DNA from: Chamaecrista fasciculata
Lineage: Eukaryota > Streptophyta > Magnoliopsida > Fabales > Fabaceae
DNA length: 64,000 bases
Assembly (NCBI GenBank): GCA_003254925.1
Contig: QANZ01034830.1
Location: 17,547-81,546 of the forward strand
Direction of reading: 5' to 3'
The position numbers and the translations under genes were made by a program. Below the pieces are notes generated by a model. The model made no database searches. It was given only the letters and a program-made list of their open reading frames with translations, and was not told the origin of the DNA. Below are positions 1-14,200 of this stretch, piece by piece. Each line of letters opens with the position of its first letter. Positions within the stretch are counted from its first letter, which is position 1.

Positions 1-269
1 ATTCTATTGAGACAAATAACTACAAAACCTGAACCCTGGTAGTTGAGCAAAGGCCCAGGTGTTAAATAATGAGAAACATGGTAAAGAGATGGGATCTAAG
101 CGTTATTTACAATCAAAATACAAAATAAAGATGACTCCCGGCTACTCATTGAAGCTCAGGTATTCCTTATTCTTTGTAAAGCATGGATACACATATTTTT
201 AGGCACATCACTTTTTGAGACACTGCCACAACCTCAACACATTGTTCTCACATGCCTGTAAGGGAATCT

Positions 270-545
270 ATTATCCCGGTTCACAATATTTGCTTTAGTT
301 TGGTGGGTGCCCACATACCAAGGAAATAATTAGTTCACCTTAAACTTAGAAATATATAAGATAAAAAGACTACATTACCCTTATCTATTCTTTCCTATTT
401 TTAAAGGATACTTATTATTAAGAGATAATAGGTAGGGATAAAATTGTAAAAAAATAATTAATGCTTTCTTGATTTTGTAAAATAGTAGATATTTTGAAAC
501 ATAGAAATTCCCCCAACTCAAGCAAATATTGTGAGGCGGAGGGAG
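270..545. mobile_element. Stowaway-like MITE upstream of the CNGC gene
   Basis: The right end reads, on the minus strand, CTCCCTCCGCCTCACAATAT and is followed by TA. That is the classic plant Stowaway (Tc1/Mariner) terminus. A degenerate inverted copy sharing CACAATATTTGCTT lies at 282-295, so the element spans about 276 bp with TA at both edges. The left terminus is mutated. The interior is AT-rich and non-coding. It sits about 1.2 kb before the channel start codon. Bases 1-269 hold nothing I recognise. Confidence 0.6.
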
Positions 546-547
546 TA

Positions 548-1740
548 TATAATACCCCTTGGGCAATATGACATGTCTCACAAGGAGTGGTACGGGCCAT
601 TTGGAATACTTAAGTGGCTTGGTTTTTCTCTTTCAACAAGTCAACAACTAGCTTTTGAGGGAGGGATCTCCTAAGTCGCTTAGATATCATCAGTTAGCAT
701 TTAGCGTCAAAGTTAGTGGCTGGCACCATGATGAAGGCTAGCGTGAAGAGTTATGACAGGCAGAGAGCTGAGTAAAGTGTTGTATGGGAGGATCTCTTAA
801 GGTCAATTGGGTTTATTTAGTGCTTCCCCTTTTTTCTTTGTGCTGGAAATAATATAAAGGAAGACCATCACATTTTCTTTTCCTCTTTTAAAGGTAAATT
901 TAATGCCTTTTCATTTAAAACAGGTGCTCTCTCCAACAATTAGGAAGAGCTATAAGGCTGAGCTAATGCATTCTTTAGTGGAGGATATTCAAGTGATTTG
1001 TAGCCAATAAGTTGGTGTAAAAGTTATAAATTTTCTAGCTCGATTTGCTTTTCTATCAAACTAAAGGTACAAAGGCCAGGATGTTAGTTGGGTTTGTTAC
1101 TTAGGAAATATGCATGGAAGATAATAAGATTATTTAGGGAAACAAGTCAAGTTCAGTAGTATTTATATGAGTGAGCTAACATATTACTCAGATCCCATCA
1201 TTCCTCTCTTGTTATTTCAAATATCTTTGAACTTTATATTATTATTATTAGTTTAAAGTATGCTTGAGAAGAGACTTTTACTGTTATCTTTCACTTTCAT
1301 TTTCTGGTAATTAGATATTGCATCTCCAAACCTGCAGAATATGCAGCTGGCACATCACAAGGAGTCTCTCATTTCTCTTCTTAATGGTGTCGAGTTCTCT
1401 AATTCTGTCATCTTTCTTTGCCTAGTGCTAGTAGTCTGGAAAATTTAGTATTCACTTTGACTAGATTTAGCTAGTTGACCTGCTGTCTGAATTAATATGG
1501 ATTAGTGAAAGGAAGCTTACCCGTATCCTCATGGTGAATTAAGTTTTATCTGGCTCTGTCACTGATGTCATATAATCCTTGTCTTTCATGATGACTATAC
1601 GGTTTGTCTTTTATTTTATTATATTCATCCCTTCCAACTTAGGTTGAATTGAAATGATTTTGGAATTGCTGACATGGTATAGAAATATCTGTGTTGTTTG
1701 TATTGTTGACTATATGATATTACAGAATTGCCTAGGGAAC
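548..1740 (+). promoter_or_regulatory. Upstream region and probable 5' leader of the CNGC gene
   Basis: There is no recognisable coding sequence here. The start codon at 1741 is preceded by a polypyrimidine-poor but plausible splice acceptor ending TTACAG at 1725, so the 5' UTR is probably interrupted by an intron. A possible donor (AAG followed by GTAAAT) is at 891-898. The transcription start and the TATA box cannot be fixed from sequence alone. Confidence 0.35.
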
Positions 1741-2241
1741 ATGGCTGATCTGGATAAAGATGAGGTGCCAATGCTGTCAGACACGCAAAAACAACCATCT
1801 GAGGAACCTGTTAATTCTAAATTCCAGAGGCTTGTGTCCAGGACTCGAAGTGCATCAATATCTATTCCTATGAGCTCCATGGAGCCATATGAGAGGGAAA
1901 CTAGTCTTGTGGGACATACTGGTCCTCTAAGAAGTGAGAGGAAAACCCCCTTTGTGCAGATGAGTGGTCCACTATATGTTAACCACAGACCTGGAAACAT
2001 CTTGCGGCAGAATGCCGGTGTCCCAAGGGAAAAAGCAGCAGAGAGAATGACAGAAAACTTTTCTTCGTTCCGTGTCACAGGTGAAAATAATTGGAAAAAC
2101 AACTATACTCACAAAAACGAACATTTACTGAGGTCTGGTCAACTGGGAATGTGTAATGATCCTTATTGTACTACTTGCCCTACTTACGTCAAGGTTACTC
2201 AGCAAAGGAATCCAAAGGCTTCCGGTATATTTGATCCGAAG
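1741..2241 (+). CDS. CNGC20: CNGC exon 1: cytosolic N-terminus (residues 1-167)
   Basis: I chose the ATG at 1741 (MADLDKDEVPM). The upstream in-frame ATGs at 1654 and 1711 lie before the probable acceptor at 1725 and encode nothing channel-like. The exon holds a Ser/Arg-rich stretch (SRTRSASISIP) typical of CNGC N-termini and the cysteine cluster CNDPYCTTCPTYV. It ends in GACCCGAAG-like context (..GATCCGAAG) before GTATTA, phase 0. Confidence 0.9.
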
Positions 2242-5200
2242 GTATTATTCTTCCTTATTGCATCTTGATTTAAGAGTACACTGGTCACTATATTTTGATT
2301 CCAAAGTTTCCTTTGGTTATATAATTTATGTGTTGCCAAACATTTTACTGTGGGCATCTTGATGCTCTTCTTTGTATTCTCACAAAAGCTTAGGAGTTGA
2401 CTATGATGGTGTTGTCATAACTCAAGATATTACATTGAAATGCTCGAAAATCAGGGTACTTTGTGTGTTTTCTTTTTTTTTTTTCCTTTTTTTTTTCTGC
2501 TGCAATGGTGATTTAGCCCTTTTCAGGCCCCCATTTTCTATAAATATCAGTAAAATCAGTGCAGGTTCTATCAAGAACTTTATAGCAATAATATAAGAAA
2601 CCTCGTATAAGTTTAGTCCTAATCATAAACTGACTTATCACAATTGCTGCAAATCTAATACACTGCCTAGTTTGGAACGAATACATCAATTGGACTGCTC
2701 TCTTGTTTCTATTCAAACTTGTAGTTGGCCTACATGGGAGATTTCCTAATTTGCACCCTAGCATTCCAACCTCCTTTAGTGAGTCAAGTGTGTACCTTCG
2801 TTGGGAGATTGCAATCTCTTCCTTTGGTATTGCTACACCCTTTCCCAAGAAATATTTAAGTGATCCAAGGACTTTGAGTTCAAATTCCATGGCAAATAGA
2901 TTTTCATTTTGCCGACTTCTTCGTAATCTTTGTGACAATGATATCATCTACATACACAATAAGTATATGGCCATACCCTTTTATAGCACTTGTAAATTGA
3001 TTAACCCATGCCATGGGTGATTGTTTAAGACCATATAGGGCTTTTTGGAGTTTACATACTTTCCTTATGCCACTACCAATATTATGTCATGGTGGTACTT
3101 CCATGTACACTTCATCTTTTTGGTTTCCGTTTAGGATGGGTGAAGTGGCAAATCATTATTGGATGGCAAAAAAAAAAAAAAAAATCTTAACAGTATTGAA
3201 TTTAGCAATTGGCATGAAAGTCTCCTATTTATCCACCCCTTGTGTTTGGGTAAATCCTTTAGTAGACAATCTCGCTTTATATCAACTAATGCTATATCTA
3301 GATTGAATTTATTTGTGAATATCCATTTGCACCCAATTGACTTCTTAGCTCTTGGTAGGTCATAGTTTTTGAATGCAATGAGTAAAGTAATTAAGGTCAA
3401 GATTTTGCAATGGATCAAGAGAGACTCAAGATAGATTGAATCATAAGATAAAACAGAGGAACATAAGATTTTATCATTTTCTATAAAGTAAATAGAATAT
3501 ACTTTAGTAGCCTTTTTTTTTTGTAAGCATAAAATTATCCAAAACTTGCCATTTCTATAAAATGTGTCATAAATCATTGAATGATTTGATGATTAGCTTT
3601 GAAATATTTTTCATAATAGGGATGATATTTGATTTTTTTTTTCCGTTGAAAATTAAATTTTCATAATAGGTTTGTATAATCATAAAATTGATGATATATA
3701 TAAGATGGGGATTTTTTATTCATAATAGGTTTGTATATTCATAATAGGTTTTTTTTCCGTTGAAAATTAAATTTTCATAATAGATTCAAGTCACATCCTA
3801 GTAAATTTGGATCTTAAGTAAGATGGGGATTGATTTCTACAGATATGATAAAAGATCGTAACGTTGTAAGATTTAAATCAAAATTTGATAACTATGGCAA
3901 GAGAGAAGAAGGAAGCAAAAATGGAAGGGGAAATAAATACTATTATAGTTTCTGCAGGCAACTATAGCATTTATTTTACTATACTTGATCTAGACATTTT
4001 ATTGTCAAGAATCATGTGGCGTGTTATCTATAGTCATCTAATGTACCTTATATAATCTTTTCATGCCTACAGTTCCACAATGCTCTCTATGGGGATGCCA
4101 AGGGTTGGGCGAGAAATATTTTTTCTTTTGTGTCTTCATATGTCCCGGGAGTTATGAATCCCCACACTAAAGTTGTACAGCGTTGGAACAAGTGTTTTGT
4201 CATTTCTTGCTTATTGGCGATTTTTTTGGATCCGTTATTTTTCTTCTTGCTCTCTGTACTGAAGGTATAATTCTTTACCTTTTGAATTGTAGTTACTATT
4301 TTGACCTATATATAATAAGAACCATGTAAATGGGATAGAAATATTTCTTACCTAGATAACTTTTGAATAGTTACATGTAAATGGCTTGTGTTTCTATATG
4401 TTCTGGAAGGTAACTCCACTGACTCTCACTTCTATTTCACATCTGATGAGTACAAGTTTGGGTGGTAAGGATTGAATGTGATGAACGCTGCTGAGTGTAA
4501 GTCTTTGATTTTTAGTTTTATAGGATTCTTCTAAGAAGTTATTAGTTTATCTAGAACATGCACATTGGTTTGTATGCCAACAAATAGGCATCGTAAAGTA
4601 GTTTGGAGTATTAATGCCTTTATTCTTGTTGTGCTTAATGTTAACCTTCAATTCTGTGCATAATTTATATACAAATTAATTTTACATTTTTTTCCTGTTT
4701 GTTATATACAGGATTATAATTGTATTGTAATCAACTGGACGATGACAACGACACTTGTTTTACTAAGAACCATGAATGATATTTTATACTTCCTTAACAT
4801 TCTTCTCCAGGTAGCTTTCTTCTAGTTGCGTTTTCAGAATATTTATTTTCCCTGTTGAATTTATTTATCTATATATTTATGCATTGATAAAACAGTGTTA
4901 CTTTGAAACATATAGATAAGGGATTTGTCCACCATTTTACAAATTTAAGAATACTTGTATGCTGGCAATTAGCCATGCAACAGCTACACTACGGCATTTG
5001 GCTATAATTTACTATGTAATTTTAAACAAATCTATCAAAATGGATGATTGTAATTTCAAATGGGCTGGACATTAACCTTATGGATAGTTAACTGTATGTG
5101 TGGAATTTTGAAGGAAAACCTAGTTTCTCTGTTGAAAATGTTAATTGTTGGTTAATTGTTATCTGGTTGTACATAGCATTTATTAAGAGTAGGAAGTAGT

Positions 5201-8200
5201 TAGATGTTGAGTATTCTGAGTCTATAAATATGTATGTTAACTTCATTTCATAATAGAGAAATACCATTCATCATATTTCTACATTAAATTTTATTCCAAT
5301 GACAAATTGACTTAAATAGGATAAATATTGGATGGCAACAAGATTTCTTCCGAAATGAAAGATAAGGTTAGTTAATATAATCCTTAATCTAATTGGATTT
5401 ATTATAATAGATAAGGTTAAAGATATATAATAAAAATAAATAACAATAATCCTAATTTCAAAGATAAGATAAACAGTGAAAGAAGAAAACTAGAATAATT
5501 AATAAATAAACAAAAGCAAGTGGACTACTGAACATAGTCTTACTCTAACACTGCCTCTCAAGTTGGGTTGTAGATGTTCTTCCTGCCAAGCTTGGACTTC
5601 TTATTTTCTGCATTCCAGATCTCATACTTCTGACTCTGTCCTCAGCCATACTTGGGTAGTACCATTCACACTCATCTTTCCTCCTTCCACAAAGAAAAAT
5701 TATAACTGATTGACTCCATTGCAAGTCATTTTGTACATTTACTTTATGACTGATTATGGAGGAAAGAGATGTTTTGAAGAGTCCTTGTGCACTGCTAGCT
5801 CCTTCCATAAACAGGTGTAACTAATTATCCTTATGTTGAAATTTAAAATTTAAATAGAATAAATCTAACCTCAATAATAAATCCTAATCTAAATGCAAAA
5901 CACATTTCAACTTAACTCCTAATTTATCCTTATCTTAACATAAACAAAAGATAAAATGGACTTCTAAATATAGTTGAACATGGACAGTGCCAGGTAGTAT
6001 TTCATCTCAAGTACTATTGCATTTTTGCATGTTTTTATGTGTTTCTTTATTATTATTCAGTGTTTCAAAACAAAACAAAACAAAGGGTATGGTGGTGGCG
6101 AGGGGCAAGAAATGCATGCGTCCTGCATCTCAATTATGGTTGTTTAGTATGTGTTGCCCAGGTTGATGATCATTAACATAAAGCTTAAATAATTCTTTCA
6201 AGTTGCCTCTTGACAGTTTAGGTTGGCTTATGTGGCTCCTGAGTCTATGGTGGTTGGTGCTGGTGAATTAGTTGACCATCCAAAGAAAATTGCTCTCCAT
6301 TATGTGCAGAGTTATTTCTTTCTGGACTTATTTGTTGTATTTCCTCTTCCTCAGGTATGTCTCTCCCATCTTCGCAACTTGGTCGTGGTATAAACATTTA
6401 TTTTGGCCTTTTTGGTCTGAGTTTGATCTCTATAATTGATCTCTAATAAATTGTAAATAATTATGGGCAGATTTCCAGAACTCCCCCTCAAGCTAGGAAT
6501 AAAGTTTTCCTTTCCTAGCATGCACACAATCTTAAATGATGATTATGATAGACCCTTAGTTAATATACCAGCCAGCTGACATTTTGTACATAGGGTGTGA
6601 AAATAAGGCCACTGCCAACCTTCACCTTTATAAAATGTCTATCTACTTCAACATGCTTGATTCTATCATGCTAGACTGGGTTGTGGGCAATGTTGATTGC
6701 TGACTTGTTATCACAATAGAGCTTCATAAAAATTCAAAAATCCCGAGGGCCATTGATCTAAACTTTGCCTCTACACTTGATCGAGCACCCCCTGGTTGCT
6801 TTTTTCTTCTCCAAGTTACCAAATTCCCACAAACAGAGGTACAATAACCTGATAGACCTTTGATATGATCTAGCATAGTTTGCATTTGTGTAAGTTTCAA
6901 CTTACATTCTAGCTCCTTTCTTGAATAGGATTCCCTTGCCAGGACTACCTTTTTAGGTATTGTAAAATTCAATGAGCAGCATGTAAATGATTTTCTTTGG
7001 GATCTTGCATAGATTGACTCACCACCCCTCCTACATAAGCTATATCTGGCCGTGTGAGAGATAGGTAAATTACCTTCCCAACAAGCTGTTGATAGAAGTT
7101 TCAAGAGATTTGCATCTTAGCTTGCCACTTTCTTTCAACAAATCCCATACATACTCCTGCTGTGAGAAAACAATTCTTCTTTGGACCTAGCAATTTCTAT
7201 CCCTAGGAAATATTTGAGTTTTCCAAGGACTTTTATTTCAAATTCATTAGTCAAGTACTTCTGTAATGCCTCCTTTTCTCATGGATTCTTTCTAGTTACC
7301 AGTTACAATAATATCATCTACATAAACAATCAAGGCAGTTAGTAACTCCCCTGAATTTGCGTGTTTGATAATTAGGGTGTGATCCCCTTAACTTTGACTA
7401 TATCCCATAGCTACCATATCGTGAATCTTCCAAACCATGCTCTAGGAGACTATTTAAGTCCATATAGAGCCTCTTTTAAGTTTACATACCTCATTAGCCT
7501 TTGAGTTCACCCCAAAGCCTAGTGTATTTTCCATATAAATCTCCTCTTCAAGATCTCCATGGAAGAAAACATTCTTCTCATCAAATTGTTGTAAAGGCCA
7601 ATTTAAGTTGGCTAAAAGAGATAATAGACCCTCACTGTGTCCATCTTAGATAGGTGCAAAAGTCTCTTGATAGTCTATTCCACAAGTCTAAGTGAAGCCT
7701 TTGGCTAAAAACCTTGCTTTTGTACCTCTCAGTAGTTCCATTTGACTTGTATTTTATTGTAAATACCCACTTGCATCCTACAAGTTTCTTCCCATTGGTT
7801 AACTCAACAACCTCCCATGTTTTATTTTTAACCAAAGCCTCCATTTCTAATGTCATAGTTTTCCTCCATTCTTCTTTGTTTAGTGCTTTTGAGAGAGTTT
7901 GGGGTACGGCTTCTTTGTTTAAGTGAGTCAGGAAATTTCTATTAGCAGTAATTAGAAGATAACCATTTTTCTTCCTGCTACCCCATTTTGTTGAGGGGTA
8001 TTCACACAAGTTGACTCAAGGATAATGCCCTCTTTTTCAAGATAAGGTGACAAATACTGATTGAAATACTCCCTCCAATTATCAGACCTTAGCCTTTTTA
8101 TTCCCACATTGAGTTGATTTTTTATCGTGTTATGAAATATGTGAAAAACATGACTCACTTCAGACTTTTGTTTGATAAAAAAAACCCATGTAACCCTTTG

Positions 8201-11200
8201 TATAATCATCAATAAAGGTGACAAACCAATGACCCCATGAAATATTAGGTGACTGAGAAGGCCCCCAAACATCACTATGAAATATGAATCAAACGAAAGG
8301 GAGTAGAACTTCTTCTATTGCTCAAAGGAAATGAAGATCTTTTATGTTTAGCTGTTTCAAAAGTTTCACAATGAAAAACCATTAACCTTAACATCCTTAA
8401 ACAGAGAAGGAAACATCATACTTAGGGTGCTAACTGAGGGGCAGTCAAGTCTTAAGTGGTGAAGCCATATCTGTTCATTGTTAGACAGGCAATTATTTGA
8501 GAGAAAATGAGAGTGAAAAAACCACATTGCACTTCATATCTTTTGTTAGTTGATGAATAGAAATATGGCTTGTGGATAATTTAGGCTTCTGAAGGACATT
8601 CTTATGAGAAATTTTAGGGTTCAAAACTATATTTCCCTTTCCAGCAACAATGACTAAGGAATCATCAACAATAGTAATTTTCTTATTACTTGGGGCAAGG
8701 GTGATACAAGTGGAATTAGTCATATGATCTGTTGCCCCAGAATCTATAACCCAAGAATCTGAGAAATCTGAATTGGATGTACTAAGAGAGAAAAAGAATG
8801 AAGGCTTACCAGATAACTCAATTGGGTTTGTCATGAGTTTAGGGTATCAAGGATGTGAAAAGAAAAATGGGTTTAGCAATGAAGGCTGCCATGATTACCA
8901 GCAATGAATACTGATATGAAATGGCTATGAAAGTCAACATTCCCACTAGGTAGGGTCGACTATATGGATCAACTAACGCCAACATGTTTTATTTCTACAC
9001 ATGTCAACAATTAAATTATTAATAGATAGATCAATCCAGCTATGAAGGTCAAGTTTGAAAACTCTTTCAAATGCAAGGAAACAATTTAAAATTAAAAAAT
9101 AAAAAATTAGAGATTTGATCAAATCTGATTTCCTGCTAATGACTAATAAATGTTAAATAATATGGACAGATTTCCAGTAGTCTAGTTGTCAAGATGTCGT
9201 AGATTGAAACTGCCAAGATGTTGGCTCTCTAGGGTTCTTGCTATGATAGGGACTAGGACAGTATGGGATGCCTATATTATGGAAGTAACTATCAAGAACC
9301 TAAATTTGAGGAGAGATCATTCACTCAATTTGGGAAAACATTTTGTGCATCAGTAGTTAGTTTGGTATACCTCATAACTCATATTAGAAAATGAGTCAAA
9401 TAAATATAGCACTATGATTACCAAGTTATATGATGATCACATTCAGGTTCTAATTATAGAACTTTTAGTTGTAGAGACTATGATATTAAATTTAAGAACG
9501 AATTATCACAACTTCATAAACTGTTAGATGCTGAATTAGGAATTGTTTCCATATCTATTCTGTAATAACTTTTGTGCTTTGGCAGTAAAGCCTAAGAATT
9601 TCAGAAATTTCTGATGCCCTGTCACCCTACTTCTCTCTATTCTGTGCAATATCATGTTTAAAAACAGAAGAACTTCCTTTTGGTGTGGTAAATTTGTTGG
9701 ATAAATTATTGTACATAAGATATGTGTTTGAAAATAAATAGGTGGTGCGGAAAGAAAGGACTTTCCATGGCATGGAGATAGAAGTGAGTAGATAAAGCCA
9801 AACTTTCTTGTCATGACATGTTTTTTGTAAAATCTTTGCAGATATTAATATTGTTTGTCATACCAAACCACTTGGGTTCATCGGGAGCCAATTATGCCAA
9901 GAACCTTCTACGAGTAGCAGTCCTTGTTCAGTATGTTCCCAGATTGTTTAGGTTTCTGCCTCTGCTAATTGGTCAGTCTCCAAGTGGACTCATATTTGAG
10001 TCAGCATGGGCAAATTTCTTTATAAACCTTCTCACTTTTATGCTATCTGGCCATGTTGTTGGGTCTGGTTGGTACCTCTTTGGTCTGCAGGTCAGTGGAT
10101 ATTTTGAATGACATTTTGTTTTCTTTTACAATATATTCCAATTTACTATCCATATATGTCTATCTTATCTAATATCTCTATCCATATTCCTTTCTTGTTA
10201 TCTTTGTCTATAATTATCTTGTGAGAAAGAGGCATAGGTGATGAACAATATATTGTTCTGATATGATGTTCTTTTACAAGTTTTCAAAACTGATGAAAAT
10301 ACAAAATGAAACCCACAAACTATTCTATATTATACTCTAACTCCTAAAAAACTAATTATTCATAACTCTAGATAATTACAGCTAATCACAATAATTACAT
10401 AATAAATAGCATTTATCTCACATATCTGAGAACCAGTGGGAAGTATTGAGGCTAGTCTCCCCCCCCCAATTTTTATTCATTTTTATCTATTTCCTAAAAT
10501 TTAATTACATTTTCAAAAATTTAGTTTTTAAAAATATATGTTATATGAAGCTAAAATTTTAATTTTAGTCTAAAATTAGTGTGAACTTGTATTGAATATG
10601 AAATATTATATACAATACGAATATATATATGTGTGTGTGTGTGTATATTATTTAAGTTATTGAATTTAGGGTACTAGAAGATGATAGCAGTATCTAGGGG
10701 TGAACAAATCCAATTAAAATAAAATCTAATCGAACCAATTCAATTAAATCAATTATGTAAGTGGATTGATTGGATGGAAGTTAGCCAACACAAAGTAAAA
10801 AATATTTCTATTTAATATATTATATCTAATATTATTATATAATGTATGAATATATAATATATTGCAAAAAGAAAACCTTTAGTTCTTATTTATTATGGGA
10901 AAGTTTTGCATTGGAAGATTATTGATGAAGTAATGTATTTTATTTTAATTTTGTATTTATGATGGATTGCATTGTTTTTGGTGATTTTTCTTATACTAAA
11001 TTATAATTGGACTTCTTTCAAAGTAAGAAAATTTTATTTTATAGTTAATAATATGTTAAACCTCCTACTTATGAAAGGAATAGTGAGACAAAAGAGCGAG
11101 AACAGCCCATGACTGAAATTGCGCTTGAGCCCAATTGGAACCTAACCAAGGTATCTGGTATTGGAAAAAGAAGGGCTGAGCTGGATATGAGGGAGAACTA

Positions 11201-14200
11201 CTGCATAACGAATTCTGACAGTAGAGGCAAGAGGGGGCATGCTTTGCTGATAATATATATAGCGGGTTTTTAAGGTTTAGACAAGGAAAATATTAGGGAA
11301 TGGTTTGGGGAGAGAGTCTAGGCTCTTGAAAGCTAGACAACCTTGGGTTACTACTTACTATCTTTATTTCTGGTGTGTATTTAGTATGCAATAGTGTGTC
11401 TTGTGCAGGGTTTGGTTCTTGCTTTTTCTGATTCTATTAGCTATATATTGGGCTGTGTTTTATTGTTTCTGGTGTATGAGCTATTTTATTCTGTTATATT
11501 TGAAATAGTTCAGTATTTTCAATCACTAGGCTCTAACTGAATATTTGTATTCGTTAGGAATGCAGATTTAATTTTTTTTTTTTTTTGGAAAAATGTGCAA
11601 TATTTGGATTAATTAGATGACTTTTTCAGTTAAATCAATTTGGTTGGAGAAAATGCGATGCTTACTCACAGACCATATTCACTTGATATCTGATGGATAT
11701 TTTATTCAGTTCACTATTGGTACCCTATAGAAGATATAGGTGGGTATTTGAAATACCTATCGAAATTGCAATCCCCAATCAAACCCGGCTTATTAAAAAA
11801 AAAAAAATTCTTGATTCAATAATGCATCAATTTACATGTGATTGTGCATGATTGGGTAATGTTAGGGCTTCACCACCACGACGAGGCCTCACCACCGCGA
11901 CGGGGCCTCGTCGTGGTGGTGAAGCCCTAACAAAAAAGGATAGCTCAAGTGGTACAAGGAGTGGGTGTTTGGGGTTGATAAGGGGGAGGTCCCCTGTTCG
12001 ATTCCCAGCACCCACACACTTGGGGGATCCCCAAATGGGAGGGTGTAGACCCGCCGGAGGATAGACCCGTCGGGGGATAGACCCGCCGGAGGAAAAGGGC
12101 CCCGTCGTGGTGGTGAGGCCCCGTCGCGGTGGTGAGGCCTCGTCGTGGTGGTGAAGCCCTAACAAAGGTACAAGGAGTGGGTGTTTGGGGTTGATAAGGG
12201 GGAGGTCCCCTGTTCGATTCCCAGCACCCACACACTTGGGGGATCCCCAAATGGGAGGGTGTAGACCCGCCGGGGGAAAAGGGCCCCGTCGTGGTGGTGA
12301 GGCCCCGTCGCGGTGGTGAGGCCTCGTCGTGGTGGTGAAGCCCTAACAGGTAATAAAATGAAATGTGAATTAGGGCCAAGCAGAAGTGCTTTGTTCGTGT
12401 GCTGACATTCTGATAATGAAATCTTGTATTAGACTTATTGTTGCCTTTGATACTTAAATTAGAGTCAGAAAATTGATTTAGCCAAGTCATCAGTGATGGC
12501 TGATATTTGATTATTGACTTCTTTTCTTCCTCTTCATTTTGGCAGAGGGTTAATCAATGTCTACGAGATGCCTGCCATAGATCGAAGTATATTGATTGTG
12601 TGAGATTGATTGATTGTGGACATGGTCGTAATCATACTGTAGTTGCTCAGCCTGGCTCAAATAAGGTTCCGTGGGCAAACAATACCAATGCAAGTAGTTG
12701 TTTCAACTCAGACCAGGGTCCTTTTCAATATGGGATCTACGCCAAAGCTGTTCTACTGACTACAGAGCATAATGTGATCACTAGATATATATATTCATTA
12801 TTTTGGGGATTCCAGGTGTGCCCTCCCTTCCCTATTCAGTTGTTCTGTGTTATTTTCCGTGTGTTCATTTTGTACAGTGTTGAAAATATATTTCATTGAA
12901 CAAGTTCTTGATGATAATACAATGAAGATTGCACCTATATAAATACTCTAGAGAAGCACCTAATACATTTAAGGCTCAACTACTCAACCACCTAATTAAT
13001 ATAGGAACCAAATATTGACCAACTAACTTAATAAATAAGGATTGACGTATTCATATTCTCAATGGCATTAGTCAAGAGCTATATTTATGAACTTATCAAC
13101 ATAAACAATTAAACATATATATTTAAGGTGTCGAATACACTTTATTCCTAAGAGTACGGTTCAGAGTTCCGACTTTGGAGTGTCATATTGATTGTTAGCG
13201 TCAACACCCATTGAGGTGAAATTAAGGAAATACAAATAACTTTAGAAGATATACAGGACGTGAGGAAAGATGAGGTGTATATTTGACAAGGTCATGTTAA
13301 AAATATTTTCCAATGTATTGTTAAAATACTGCTTTTTCCTAGCAGTTGTTATTTTAGTTTTGTAAATTAAGAATCTTGCAAAACAAGGTCTTTTAATTAG
13401 TGGAATATTAGTGAAAGGGCTTCAAATTGGAACATGTTATATTGATAGAATCTTGTTGCTATATAACTGAAAATATTGACGAAAGATAAAGAAACAGTGC
13501 CTCGGGTATGCAGAAACACCATTACAAGATAGAAAACATAACAAGAAAAACACACAAACCACCTTGGCTTTCTAGAAGCCAAGTCTCTCCCAAAATACCT
13601 TACCAATTCCCTACCCTCAAAACCCCAAAAAACACTACTCTAATACCCTCACAGCAGCAGCCACATGCATGCTTGAGGCGGTACAAACTGTTATCCTTCC
13701 TGGTCTCCACTTCCCACTAGCTTTGTTTTGTTGCTGTTGAGAAATCTAGGATTATCTAGAATTATTTTATTTCCTATTTTATAATTATTTTTTAAGATTA
13801 GAAATATCTTATTAGAATCTGATTTATATCTTATCAAATATTATATGAGATATTAGATTAGATATCTTTTGTTATTATCTTTTCCAAGTAGGATTAGGAT
13901 TCCTAACTTGATTACAAAGTTTTTCTCTTATTTAAGCATTGTAACCCTTTTCTCTTATGATGAAATAATATTACGAATATTATTCTCCAAAAATCAACAT
14001 GGTATCAGGTTCCCCTAAAACTTAAAATTATCGTTGAACGTAGTCTTCACATTCAAGGCCTTAATTGCCTTCAACAAGCCTCCACTGCGCAGAAAGCCTT
14101 CATTGCTCTAGCGCCTATCAAAGCCTGAGAAAGTGTTTTGTTATTGTTGCTATTATCGGTAGCCTTAATTGCTATCTATATCTTTTCCAGCCCGTAAGCT

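Larger units (their letters stand above)
11861..12347. repeat. GC-rich foldback composite carrying two tRNA-like (SINE-like) cores, CNGC intron 5
   Basis: The two ends form a perfect 47-bp inverted repeat starting GTTAGGGCTTCACCACCACG (11861-11907; its complement ends at 12347). GGTAAT flanks both sides (11855-11860 and 12349-12354). The ends are built of a ~19-bp unit (CCCCGTCGTGGTGGTGAGG and variants). Inside are two near-identical copies of a core with RNA polymerase III promoter-like boxes (unit 1 about 11938-12163, unit 2 about 12167-12347). A third GC-rich inverted arm at 11906-11931 pairs with 11861-11886. It is far more GC-rich than its surroundings. I do not recognise the family. Confidence 0.75.

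Noticed and set aside
1710-2102. 130-codon antisense frame over CNGC exon 1
   Set aside because: It is the shadow of the sense coding exon and has no recognisable features.
11938-12020. Possible tRNA gene (A-box and B-box motifs)
   Set aside because: No acceptor-stem pairing or anticodon arm can be drawn, box spacing is wrong, and the core is duplicated inside a repeat; SINE-like origin is more likely.
11945-12490. Minus-strand open frame of 181 codons
   Set aside because: It translates the GC-rich repeat (ASPPRRGLTTTTGP units repeated); openness reflects repeat composition, not a gene.
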